A stretch of 35,096 nucleotides of DNA from Candidatus Liptonbacteria bacterium. GTDB taxonomy: Bacteria; Patescibacteriota; Minisyncoccia; UBA6257; 2-01-FULL-56-20. The translations under genes and the position numbers were made by a program. Positions 17,373 to 25,731 of the stretch are shown here, one piece after another; positions within the stretch are counted from its first letter, which is position 1, and the number at the start of each line of letters is the position of its first letter. Location of the stretch: assembly GCA_023244935.1 (NCBI GenBank), contig JAHFLJ010000009.1, forward strand, positions 1 through 35,096, written 5' to 3'. The notes beneath the pieces are model-generated. The model was not told where the DNA came from. It made no database searches and saw only the letters and a program-made list of their open reading frames with translations.

Positions 17373-19781
17373 ATGAATAGATTAAAAAAAATGTTCTTCA
17401 GAGTTTCGACAATCATCGGCGGGCTATTGGTGTCCGCCACTCCGACTTTTGCGAGAGCAAGCGAAGCGGACATCATCCTTCCGGATTTTAAAACAGTATA
17501 TTTTTGGGGAATGAGCGGATATAGTCTTCTTCTTTGGGGAATCATCGTGTGTCTTCTGGGGATGGGCTTTGGTTTTATGGTCTATACTAAGTTGCGAAAT
17601 CTCCCGGTGCATAAATCCATGCGCGAAGTTTCAGAGCTTATTTATGAGACCTGTAAAACTTACCTTATAACCCAAGGGAAGTTCTTAATATTCCTGGAGG
17701 CATTCATCGGAATTATAATTGTTACCTACTTTGGTTATCTGCGAGAATTCGGAGCCTTAAGAGTAGTTATAATTCTTTTATTCAGCATTCTTGGTATTCT
17801 GGGCAGTTATGCGGTTGCTTGGTTCGGAATTCGTATCAACACTTTTGCGAATTCTAGAACTTCTTTCGCGAGTTTGCGAGGGAAGGCCTATCCGATATAT
17901 GAAATCCCGATAAAAGCCGGAATGAGTGTCGGAACCTTACTTATCAGTACCGAGCTTTTGCTTATGCTTGGCATCTTACTTTTTGTTCCTCGGGATTATG
18001 CCGGCGCGTGCCTCATCGGTTTTGCGATTGGAGAATCTTTGGGAGCCGCCGCTCTGCGTGTTGCCGGAGGTATATTCACTAAAATTGCCGATATCGGTTC
18101 CGATTTGATGAAAATTTTCTTTAAGATCAAAGAAGATGATGCCAGAAATCCGGGCGTAATCGCAGATTGTGTCGGCGACAACGCCGGAGATTCGGTTGGT
18201 CCGACCGCGGATGGTTTTGAAACCTACGGCGTAACCGGCGTAGCTCTTATTACCTTTATTGTTCTCGCCGTCGCCAGTGTTGATATTCAGGCACAGTTGT
18301 TGGTTTGGATTTTTGCGATGAGAATTCTTATGGTTGTAACCAGCGTTGTCTCTTATTGGATTAATCAAGCGATAGCTAAATTCCGCTACTCAAAGTTGGA
18401 TGAAATGAATTTCGAAGCGCCTCTAACTATTTTAGTTTGGATTGCCTCCGGCATCTCTATCCTCGCGACATATCTTGCCTCCTATTTATTACTTCCGAAT
18501 CTGGGAGACGGAACGCTTTGGTGGAAGCTCGCAACAATAATTAGCTGTGGAACTCTAGCCGGCGCGCTTATCCCTGAGCTGGTAAAATTCTTTACTTCGA
18601 CCAAATCAAAACACGTCAAAGAAATTATTAGTTCTTCACGCGAAGGGGGAGCCTCGTTAAACGTCTTATCCGGTCTTATTGCCGGAAATATGAGCGCCTA
18701 CTGGATTGGAATTTCAATGGTTGCGTTGATGGCGGTTGCTTATGGAGTCAGCTCTCTTGGACTCTCTGCTATTATGATTGCCCCGGCAGTATTCGCCTTT
18801 GGTTTGGTCGCCTTCGGCTTTCTGGGTCTTGGCCCGGTTACTATTGCGGTTGATTCTTACGGCCCGGTAACCGACAATGCTCAATCGGTATATGAGCTTT
18901 CTACAATAGAAAGTTTGCCGAACATCAAAGAAGAAATAAAAAAAGATTTTGGTTTTACTCCTGATTTCGAAAAAGGGAAATGGCTATTGGAAGAAAACGA
19001 TGGAGCCGGAAATACTTTTAAGGCGACTGCCAAGCCGGTATTAATCGGCACCGCGGTGGTCGGCGCGACGACTCTTATCTTCTCTATTATTATGGTGCTA
19101 ACCGAAGGATTAAAGCCGGAGTTGGTTTCGAATCTTTCGCTTCTGCATCCGCCGTTTCTTTTAGGCATTATAACCGGCGGAGCAATAATCTACTGGTTTA
19201 CCGGCGCATCCATGCAAGCCGTGGTCTCCGGTGCCTATCGAGCAGTAGAATACATTAAGAAAAAAATTAAGCTTGATGATTCTTCCACTAAGGCCTCAAT
19301 CGAAGACAGCAAGAAAGTTGTTGAGATCTGTACGCAGTTTGCTCAAAGAGGGATGGTTAATATTTTTATGGGAATATTTTTCAGCACTTTAGCCTTTGCA
19401 TCTTTGGAGCCATATTTTTTCATTGGGTATTTGATAGCTATCGCAACTTTTGGTTTGTATCAAGCAATCTTTATGGCTAACGCCGGAGGAGCTTGGGACA
19501 ACGCCAAGAAACTTGTCGAGACCGAACTTCATGAAAAGGGAACTCCTCTTCACGACGCTTCCATTGTTGGAGATACCGTCGGCGATCCTTTCAAAGACAC
19601 TTCTTCGGTTGCCATGAACCCGATAATCAAATTCACTACGCTTTTCGGATTACTTGCGGTGGAGTTGGCAATCACTCTCAACCGAAGCACCAGCTTAATT
19701 CTCTCCGGAATATTTTTCTTGATTTCCGTAGTATTCGTCTGGCGCTCATTCTATTCGATGAGAATTAAGCACGAAGCTTAG
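17373..19781 (+). CDS. hppA: Membrane-bound (ion-translocating) pyrophosphatase
   Basis: 802 aa polytopic; KEDDARNPGVIADCVGDNAGDSVGPTADGFETYGVTG, GAGNTFKATAKPVLIGTAVVG, SIVGDTVGDPFKDTSSVAMNP. Confidence 0.93.
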   Translation: MNRLKKMFFRVSTIIGGLLVSATPTFARASEADIILPDFKTVYFWGMSGYSLLLWGIIVCLLGMGFGFMVYTKLRNLPVHKSMREVSELIYETCKTYLITQGKFLIFLEAFIGIIIVTYFGYLREFGALRVVIILLFSILGILGSYAVAWFGIRINTFANSRTSFASLRGKAYPIYEIPIKAGMSVGTLLISTELLLMLGILLFVPRDYAGACLIGFAIGESLGAAALRVAGGIFTKIADIGSDLMKIFFKIKEDDARNPGVIADCVGDNAGDSVGPTADGFETYGVTGVALITFIVLAVASVDIQAQLLVWIFAMRILMVVTSVVSYWINQAIAKFRYSKLDEMNFEAPLTILVWIASGISILATYLASYLLLPNLGDGTLWWKLATIISCGTLAGALIPELVKFFTSTKSKHVKEIISSSREGGASLNVLSGLIAGNMSAYWIGISMVALMAVAYGVSSLGLSAIMIAPAVFAFGLVAFGFLGLGPVTIAVDSYGPVTDNAQSVYELSTIESLPNIKEEIKKDFGFTPDFEKGKWLLEENDGAGNTFKATAKPVLIGTAVVGATTLIFSIIMVLTEGLKPELVSNLSLLHPPFLLGIITGGAIIYWFTGASMQAVVSGAYRAVEYIKKKIKLDDSSTKASIEDSKKVVEICTQFAQRGMVNIFMGIFFSTLAFASLEPYFFIGYLIAIATFGLYQAIFMANAGGAWDNAKKLVETELHEKGTPLHDASIVGDTVGDPFKDTSSVAMNPIIKFTTLFGLLAVELAITLNRSTSLILSGIFFLISVVFVWRSFYSMRIKHEA

Positions 19782-19804
19782 TTTTTGACCGATAAACGCA
19801 GAAT

Positions 19805-19838
19805 AAATTCAAAAACCCCGAAAGGGGTTTTTGAATTT
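19805..19838. terminator. Intrinsic terminator after hppA
   Basis: Perfect inverted repeat AAATTCAAAAACCCC-GAAA-GGGGTTTTTGAATTT. Confidence 0.9.
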
Positions 19839-19859
19839 GGTAATAGTGAATGCGCGTCT

Positions 19860-19986
19860 GAACCAAGCACATAAATGTGCTCGGTTCATATTGGTAAAAA
19901 TATTATCAAAAGATTAGTCCTTTGCATTCTGACGAAAATGGATTAATATGAACTTGTCGAAAAATTTGACTAATCATTTTTACCAA
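19860..19986 (+). promoter_or_regulatory. Structured clpP leader: hairpin plus nested long-range inverted repeats
   Basis: Hairpin 19860-19872/19875-19887; 19884-19892/19945-19953; 19891-19901/19976-19986; 19912-19919/19968-19975. Confidence 0.65.
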
Positions 19987-19987
19987 C

Positions 19988-20572
19988 ATGAATTTAATAC
20001 CAACGGTTATCGAGAAGTCGCAGTATGGCGAGCGCGCCTATGATATTTACTCCCGCCTTTTAAAGGAAAGGATTATATTTTTGGGGGGACCGGTAAGTGA
20101 CGATGTGGCGAACATTGTTATTGCCCAACTTTTGTTTTTGCAACACGAAGATCCGAAAAAAGACATTTTACTCTATATTAATAGCCCAGGGGGATCGGTT
20201 ACCGCCGGACTCGCAATCCTCGATACCATGCAACACGTTAAGCCGGACGTTTCCACGATTTGTGTAGGTATGGCCGCGTCAATGGGCGCAGTGCTTCTCG
20301 GTGGTGGCAAAAAAGGAAAGCGGTTCGCCCTTCCGAACTCGGAGATTTTGCTTCACCAGGTAATGGGAGGAGTCGAAGGACAGGCAAGCGAAGTGGAAAT
20401 TACTGCTAGGCAGATTTTAAAGATTAAAGACAAACTGAATCAAATTCTCTCCAAGAGCACCGGTCAGCCAATCTCTAAAATAGAGAAGGACACCGATCGC
20501 GATTACTATCTGACCGCGCAAGAAGCAAAAGATTACGGACTGATTGATGAGGTAATTAAAGGGAAGAAATAG
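19988..20572 (+). CDS. clpP: ATP-dependent Clp protease proteolytic subunit
   Basis: 194 aa; [41 protein letters not shown] catalytic motifs. Confidence 0.97.
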   Translation: MNLIPTVIEKSQYGERAYDIYSRLLKERIIFLGGPVSDDVANIVIAQLLFLQHEDPKKDILLYINSPGGSVTAGLAILDTMQHVKPDVSTICVGMAASMGAVLLGGGKKGKRFALPNSEILLHQVMGGVEGQASEVEITARQILKIKDKLNQILSKSTGQPISKIEKDTDRDYYLTAQEAKDYGLIDEVIKGKK

Positions 20573-20577
20573 AAGAT

Positions 20578-20617
20578 AAAAATACCCGGATAGTCCATGG
20601 ACTATCCGGGTATTTTT
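20578..20617. terminator. Intrinsic terminator after clpP
   Basis: 40-bp perfect palindrome AAAAATACCCGGATAGTCCATGGACTATCCGGGTATTTTT. Confidence 0.92.
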
Positions 20618-20704
20618 TATATCAGGCTTGAATTTTTTGGTCGGAATTACTATTATTACTAAATCGCAATAGCTAATTCCTCACTGCGCTACCGAGGATA
20701 TGGT

Positions 20705-20786
20705 GGGCTCTGTGCCCGCCGAAGCTTTAGCGTTACGTCAGGGGGGTTAAGCGGGCTGTGCCCGCCGAAGCCTTGGCGGAGGCGGG
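20705..20786. repeat. Two imperfect copies of a GC-rich palindromic repeat (GGGCTsTGTGCCCGCCGAAGCyTTrGCG), second copy running into tRNA-Gly
   Basis: Copies at about 20705-20732 and 20753-20778; extension CCCGCCGAAGCCTTGGCGGAGGCGGG overlaps tRNA 5' end. Confidence 0.7.
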
Positions 20787-20852
20787 TGTCGTATAATGGC
20801 AATACCTCAGCTTTCCAAGCTGAAGCCAGGGGTTCGATTCCCCTCACCCGCT
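20782..20852 (+). tRNA. tRNA-Gly (anticodon TCC)
   Basis: GCGGGTG...CACCCGC acceptor, TCAGC-TTTCCAA-GCTGA anticodon arm, GGTTCGATTCC T-arm. Confidence 0.95.
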
Positions 20853-20855
20853 CAT

Positions 20856-20896
20856 CAACTAAAAAATGCCGACCTCATGTTGGCATTTTTTAGTTG
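20856..20896. terminator. Intrinsic terminator after tRNA-Gly
   Basis: CAACTAAAAAATGCC...GGCATTTTTTAGTTG, 15-bp perfect arms. Confidence 0.85.
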
Positions 20897-20992
20897 TATC
20901 TGTAGCCTAGGGAATCGAACACTCGAAAAGGGATGAGGAAACGACAGTTTCCCCAATGCGGAGTATGTGAGATTTTCCCTTCGCCCGCTCAT

Positions 20993-21034
20993 AAATTACA
21001 ACACCCAATTCTTAAGGACTAGGTGTTGTAATTT
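20993..21034. repeat. Inverted repeat AAATTACAACACC...GGTGTTGTAATTT (terminator-like)
   Basis: 13-bp perfect arms, 16-nt loop. Confidence 0.7.
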
Positions 21035-21133
21035 GTCCGGATCATAGAGATCAAATTATTGGTTGTGGACAACCTGTGGAGTAGTCTATGGGATTGATTT
21101 TTAGGGTCATTTGCATATAGAATAGAGCAATCA

Positions 21134-21721
21134 ATGAGCCGAAAAAATAAATTTTATATTGGCTTTGTGGTTATAGTAATCGTCGGGTATGTTACCTATA
21201 AGGTAATTTTAGTATCCGCTTTTGGAACCCCAAAAGATTTCAGCGATGCCCGCGAGAGAGGCGCATTAATTTCTCAAGAAATAGTCGGGCTTTCCAATGA
21301 TTTAAATTCTAGGCTCAAAGAAATAAACGAGTTGGATAAAAGCGGAAATTTAACCGAGGCGCTCCAAAAAACTACCGAGTTGGCAACTAAAAGCGTAGAA
21401 ATAAGAGCAAGAGCAGTTGACCTTTCCGCGGAGATGGAAAAGATGACTTCGTCTCTTCCAAAAATAAAAGAAGAAGAGGCCAAGCAAGCAGTTCTTGACT
21501 CGGTGAGTAATCGTTTGGCGCTAATTAGCCGATTGATCAATTACAGCGACTATGTGTATCAGCTCCTCGATGTTTTGCGCCAAAGATTTACAAATCAATA
21601 TGTCGAGAGCGGTAAAGTTAGTTCTCTAATTTCAAAAATAAACGACGAGGTTCAGGCTATCAACACCTTTAACCAGTCTGCAATCTCGGCGATGGAGAAG
21701 TTTGACGCAATATCAAAGTAA
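21134..21721 (+). CDS. Hypothetical membrane-anchored coiled-coil-like protein
   Basis: 195 aa, single N-terminal TM, then helical charged region; no family recognised. Confidence 0.7.
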   Translation: MSRKNKFYIGFVVIVIVGYVTYKVILVSAFGTPKDFSDARERGALISQEIVGLSNDLNSRLKEINELDKSGNLTEALQKTTELATKSVEIRARAVDLSAEMEKMTSSLPKIKEEEAKQAVLDSVSNRLALISRLINYSDYVYQLLDVLRQRFTNQYVESGKVSSLISKINDEVQAINTFNQSAISAMEKFDAISK

Positions 21722-21768
21722 ATTTTCTTGAAAACTACGCCTCAAAAGCGTATTCTATTAAGCGTGTT

Positions 21769-21841
21769 GGGCCAGTAGCTTAGCGGCTAAAGCATCAAGC
21801 TTATACCTTGACGATCGAAGGTTCGAGTCCTTCCTGGCCCA
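21769..21841 (+). tRNA. tRNA-Ile (anticodon TAT)
   Basis: GGGCCAG/CTGGCCC acceptor, GCTT/AAGC D stem, TCAAG-CTTATAC-CTTGA anticodon arm, GAAGG-TTCGAGT-CCTTC T-arm, A73. Confidence 0.85.
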
Positions 21842-21895
21842 CAAAGGCAAGCATTTCGGCGACATACACGTTCCGTATTCGGTGAGCTCAAGTCT

Positions 21896-21917
21896 CCGCC
21901 TTCGGCGGGCAGGCAGG
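21896..21917. repeat. GC-rich palindromic repeat fragment CCGCCTTCGGCGGGCAGGCAGG
   Basis: CCGCC-TTC-GGCGG hairpin followed by GCAGGCAGG, half of the 20-mer seen at 32153 and 32583. Confidence 0.55.
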
Positions 21918-22010
21918 AATGCGCACAAAAAAACAGATATCTAACTCCTTCACACCTATTTGGGCACAGGGGTAATTTAACCAACGAGTATTAACGCGGG
22001 CAAGGTAGGT

Positions 22011-23846
22011 TTAGGCAGTTAGAATTTTTATCTTGAACGGCTTAAGCAGTTCTTCAAACTCTTCTTTCTCTATCGTTTCTTTTTCGATTAAAGTCTCGGC
22101 AATTTTCTCCAATGCTTTTTTATTCGCCGTCAAAACTTTGGTCGCGGTCTCGTAGGCGCCATGAATAAATTTTGAAACTTCGCCGTCAATCTGCCGGGCA
22201 ATTTCTTCCGAATAATTTTTTTCGGTAGTCATTTCTCTTCCCAAGAAAATCATCTCTTCGGTATTGCCAAAAGTAACCGGGCCCAACTTCTCACTCATTC
22301 CATATTTGGTTACAAGTTTTCTGGCAAGGGCAGTGGCCTCTTTCAAATCGTTAGAGGCCCCCGTGGTCACATCTCCGAAGGTTAGCTTTTCGGAAACGAA
22401 CCCGCCGAGCATCATCGCCAAATCATTCAAGAATTGCGCCCGAGATTTAAGATGTCGGTCTTCATCGGGGAGTTTAAGTGTATACCCTCCGGCCAATCCT
22501 CGGCTGATAATCGAAATTTTATGCACCGGATCCGACCCTTCGAGTGACGCCGAGACCAGGGCATGGCCTCCTTCATGATAGGCGGTTATTTCTTTTTCTT
22601 TAGCGGAGATTGTTCGGCTTTTTCTTTCCGGTCCGAGTATCACTTTTTCTACCGAATCAAGAATCTCTCTTTCTTCGATTATTTTTTTATTTTTTCTGGC
22701 GGTCATAAGCGCGGCCTCGTTCATTAAGTTCGCCAAATCCGCGCCGGAAAATCCGGCAGTTCTTTGGGCAATTTTTTTGAAATCAATTCCGGGCACCAAC
22801 GGTTTGTCCTTGGAATGAATTTTTAATATATCTTCTCGATCATTGATGTCCGGCAAATCCAGAATTACGTGGCGATCGAATCTCCCCGGTCTAAGCAGGG
22901 CAGGATCCAAAACATCCGGCCGGTTAGTGGCGGCGATTACAATTACTTGAGTATCTCGATCAAATCCATCCAACTCAACTAATATTTGATTCAGGGTCTG
23001 TTCTCTTTCGTCGTTGCCTCCTCCCATTCCGGTACCGCGTTGTCGGCCGACCGCGTCAATTTCATCAATGAAAATTATTGCCGGTGACGCCTTCTTTGCG
23101 ACCGCAAAGGCATCCCTAGTTCTTGAAGCTCCGACTCCGACAAACATTTCTACAAATTCCGAGGCAGAAATACTAAAGAACGGGACACTGGCCTCTCCGG
23201 CGACTGCGCGGGCCAGTAAGGTCTTTCCGGTCCCCGGGGGGCCAAAAAGCAAAATTCCACGCGGGATCCTCGCGCCTAAATCCAGAAATTTTTTGGGATT
23301 TTTCAAAAAATCTACAACTTCAATTAATTCTTCTTTAGCTTCTTTTAGCCCGGCGACATCTGCGAAAGTAGTCTTATCTTTTTTGAAATTGGAAAGTTTC
23401 ATATTTGACTTCCCAAAGCTAAATGCCTGGTTAACTCCTCCTTTTGCCTGTCGGAATAAAAACCATAAAAATACTCCCATAATTAATATCGGGATAAGCA
23501 GAGGCAAGACAGTTGTCAAAAATATTTTAGAACCGCTTTCGTCCATTATGCTAATCTCTACCGCGCGAAGCCTTTCATCGGACACGCCAAAGTTTTTAAG
23601 AGTTTGGGTCAGGCCAGCCTCTCCTTCTTTTTGAGTTTCAGCCTTGGTGTCATCTTTTAACACCGCCTCAATGGAATTTCCGCTCACGGATATTTTTTTA
23701 ACTTCTCCCGCTTCAATTTTTGAAGACAACTCACTAAGCGTGAGTTTTTGAATTTTTTCTGTATTTCCTGCGAATTCGGCAAAAATCGCCGAAACTACAA
23801 CGAGAATTACAACCGCCCAAAAAATGTTTTTAGCAAATGGTTTCAT
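22011..23846 (-). CDS. ftsH: ATP-dependent zinc metalloprotease FtsH
   Basis: [75 protein letters not shown] (HExxH-type). Confidence 0.97.
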   Translation of the reverse strand: MKPFAKNIFWAVVILVVVSAIFAEFAGNTEKIQKLTLSELSSKIEAGEVKKISVSGNSIEAVLKDDTKAETQKEGEAGLTQTLKNFGVSDERLRAVEISIMDESGSKIFLTTVLPLLIPILIMGVFLWFLFRQAKGGVNQAFSFGKSNMKLSNFKKDKTTFADVAGLKEAKEELIEVVDFLKNPKKFLDLGARIPRGILLFGPPGTGKTLLARAVAGEASVPFFSISASEFVEMFVGVGASRTRDAFAVAKKASPAIIFIDEIDAVGRQRGTGMGGGNDEREQTLNQILVELDGFDRDTQVIVIAATNRPDVLDPALLRPGRFDRHVILDLPDINDREDILKIHSKDKPLVPGIDFKKIAQRTAGFSGADLANLMNEAALMTARKNKKIIEEREILDSVEKVILGPERKSRTISAKEKEITAYHEGGHALVSASLEGSDPVHKISIISRGLAGGYTLKLPDEDRHLKSRAQFLNDLAMMLGGFVSEKLTFGDVTTGASNDLKEATALARKLVTKYGMSEKLGPVTFGNTEEMIFLGREMTTEKNYSEEIARQIDGEVSKFIHGAYETATKVLTANKKALEKIAETLIEKETIEKEEFEELLKPFKIKILTA

Positions 23847-24029
23847 AAGTTTTAATTGTTAATTTATTTAAAGTCTAGTCGAATAGCGGGGAAGAATCAA
23901 ACCCTGTAGTAGATCCGGCGAAAATGTTTTTTATCGATTTCAGACAAAAAAATCTCTTTTTTAATATGAACCCCCGAAGATTATTTTTGGTTAGCACGCG
24001 GAAAAACAGGTGCCGGATTCACTGCGGGG

Positions 24030-24653
24030 TCAAACCCCTCCATCTTCTTTTTTATGCAAATATTTAGCAATAAGTTTCCCGGAGATGGAGGTAATAATTA
24101 AGAATAAAAGTAGACCCGCCGCCAGTAAATGCTCTATTCTATTAAAAATATTTTTTGCTTCAACGGCGTTGAATCCGGAGGAAAGGCCAAAAGTAAGTCC
24201 GGCGATAATAATTACCGAACTAAAGATTGCCAACATAGAAGATTTTATAAATTTTTTAAAAGGAACATTGACCCATCCGGCGGAAAATATTATTGCGAAG
24301 GTTGAAGATGGAATATATTTGGCGAGGAATACCCACTTGCCTCCGTGTTTTTCTAGGTGGCCGGCAATATCTTTTGCCTTCGGTATCCTTGAGTGCAACT
24401 TCTCTCCAAACGGCGTTCCGCGTAATTTTTTTCCCATGTAGTACCAGGTTAAATCACCGCAGATATCCGTCAAAATAACAAAAGAGACAAGCCAAGCAAT
24501 TGTTGAGAAGCTAAACTGTTCCTGAAATGCCAGCCAGAAGGTGGAAAAAGTTACCGGATTACCGATAATTATTATAGAAAGAAAAAGCCCCGGATAAGTT
24601 AATAGGGGGTAGTTAACCATTAAATTCGCCAAAAATCCGGAAACGTAATCCAT
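24030..24653 (-). CDS. DedA-family-like membrane protein
   Basis: 207 aa polytopic; LTDICGDLTWYYMGKKLRG...HLEKHGGKWVFLAKYIPSSTFAIIFSAG resembles DedA/SNARE-associated Golgi family. Confidence 0.7.
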   Translation of the reverse strand: MDYVSGFLANLMVNYPLLTYPGLFLSIIIIGNPVTFSTFWLAFQEQFSFSTIAWLVSFVILTDICGDLTWYYMGKKLRGTPFGEKLHSRIPKAKDIAGHLEKHGGKWVFLAKYIPSSTFAIIFSAGWVNVPFKKFIKSSMLAIFSSVIIIAGLTFGLSSGFNAVEAKNIFNRIEHLLAAGLLLFLIITSISGKLIAKYLHKKEDGGV

Positions 24654-24770
24654 GGAATGTATATCATATCACAACCGGCGCGGACCAACGAGGCGAAGAG
24701 CGATGTGACGAGATACATATACAACAAACTATCGACGTCTTAAAATATAAATACTTGCTAGCATACACAT

Positions 24771-25243
24771 GTGCCTCAGCTTAAATGTAAAATATGGGAA
24801 GCTGATTTCTACGCCAAACCATGATATATCAGAAGGGGCTGGGATAAAAGCATTATTCTCTCGTCCGTAACAACAAAGGGGCTCTAAACGGCAAAATTGT
24901 CGGTTGCGCAACATGCAAGCAGGGTATCTATCGCCGTCAAAAAGAGCTTCTAACTTCTAAAAACCAAAGATATTTTTGTGATAAATCGTGTTTTGTAGCC
25001 CGGAAGAATAGTTATTTACTAATATGGGAAAAGCATGTAAACTGGAAATCCAGCCTTAGTGTCTATCGGGCGATAATGGCCCGTGCCGAGATTTTTCCTT
25101 TTTGTTCAAGTTGTGGATTTGCAGATAAAACGGCTTTGGTAGCTCATCCCAAAAACTCGAATCGACTAAATAATCGCATAGATAATCTGAAGTGGTTATG
25201 TAAAAATTGTCACTATCTGGAATATAACGGCAAAACGATATAA
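24771..25243 (+). pseudogene. Decayed HNH endonuclease with zinc-ribbon N-terminus
   Basis: Frames read in pieces: PQLKCKIWEADFYAKP / LNGKIVGCATCKQGIYRRQKELLTSKNQRYFCDKSCFVARKNS / FCSSCGFADKTALVAHPKNSNRLNNRIDNLKWLCKNCHYLEY; needs about two frameshifts; not in ORF track. Confidence 0.7.
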
Positions 25244-25264
25244 GATTTTATAGGAGAATACGAT

Positions 25265-25336
25265 GGTGTCTGTAGCTTAGTGGTAAAGCGCCGCTCTGTG
25301 GCAGCGGTAATGTGGGTTCGATTCCCATCAGACACC
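25265..25336 (+). tRNA. tRNA-His (anticodon GTG), includes G-1
   Basis: GGTGTCTG...CAGACACC acceptor with extra G, CCGCT-CTGTGGC-AGCGG anticodon arm. Confidence 0.95.
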
Positions 25337-25345
25337 CCAAAAAAC

Positions 25346-25372
25346 AAAAACATCCTCAATTAGGATGTTTTT
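25346..25372. terminator. Intrinsic terminator after tRNA-His
   Basis: AAAAACATCC-TCAATTA-GGATGTTTTT. Confidence 0.85.
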
Positions 25373-25665
25373 AATTGACAATCATGGGACGAAGATGGCC
25401 AACAAACAATCGCCACAAGAAGTGATAACGAATCACGAGCCCTTGAGCACGGAATACCATTCAGGTCGCCCCTTGAGGCGAAAATTATTAAATTGTTGAT
25501 TTTATTATAGCACTGTTGAAAATTTATCGGAAGTGTGCAAAAAGTTTACCTTTTAATATTGAGACACTATTGTCCTATTGCCGAAATACGTAAAATACAG
25601 CCAACACCAATTTAGTAAATGGCTATAAAAAGCCTCTATTTTAGGGGAGAAACAGGCACTAGACT

Positions 25666-25712
25666 TTACTATATCACTAGAGTAATATAGTAAGTGATGT
25701 TACTATATCATT
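25666..25712. promoter_or_regulatory. Iterated operator-like motif TTACTATATCAYT (two direct, one inverted copy)
   Basis: 25666-25678, inverted 25684-25695, 25700-25712; perfect IR ATATAGTAA-GTGATG-TTACTATAT at 25685-25708. Confidence 0.6.
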
Positions 25713-25731
25713 TAAAAAGTATATAAAATAT

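Noticed and set aside
19839-19987. CIRCE or CtsR operator upstream of clpP
   Set aside because: No TTAGCACTC-N9-GAGTGCTAA or AGGTCAAA-type heptads; the inverted repeats there are different.
21787-21984. 65-aa minus-strand ORF (..CGPGRTRTFDRQGISLML)
   Set aside because: Runs antisense across tRNA-Ile; GRTRTFDRQ-type strings are a familiar artefact of tRNA antisense translation.
23014-23634. 206-aa plus-strand ORF
   Set aside because: Long open frame antisense to ftsH with no recognisable protein features; ftsH is certain.
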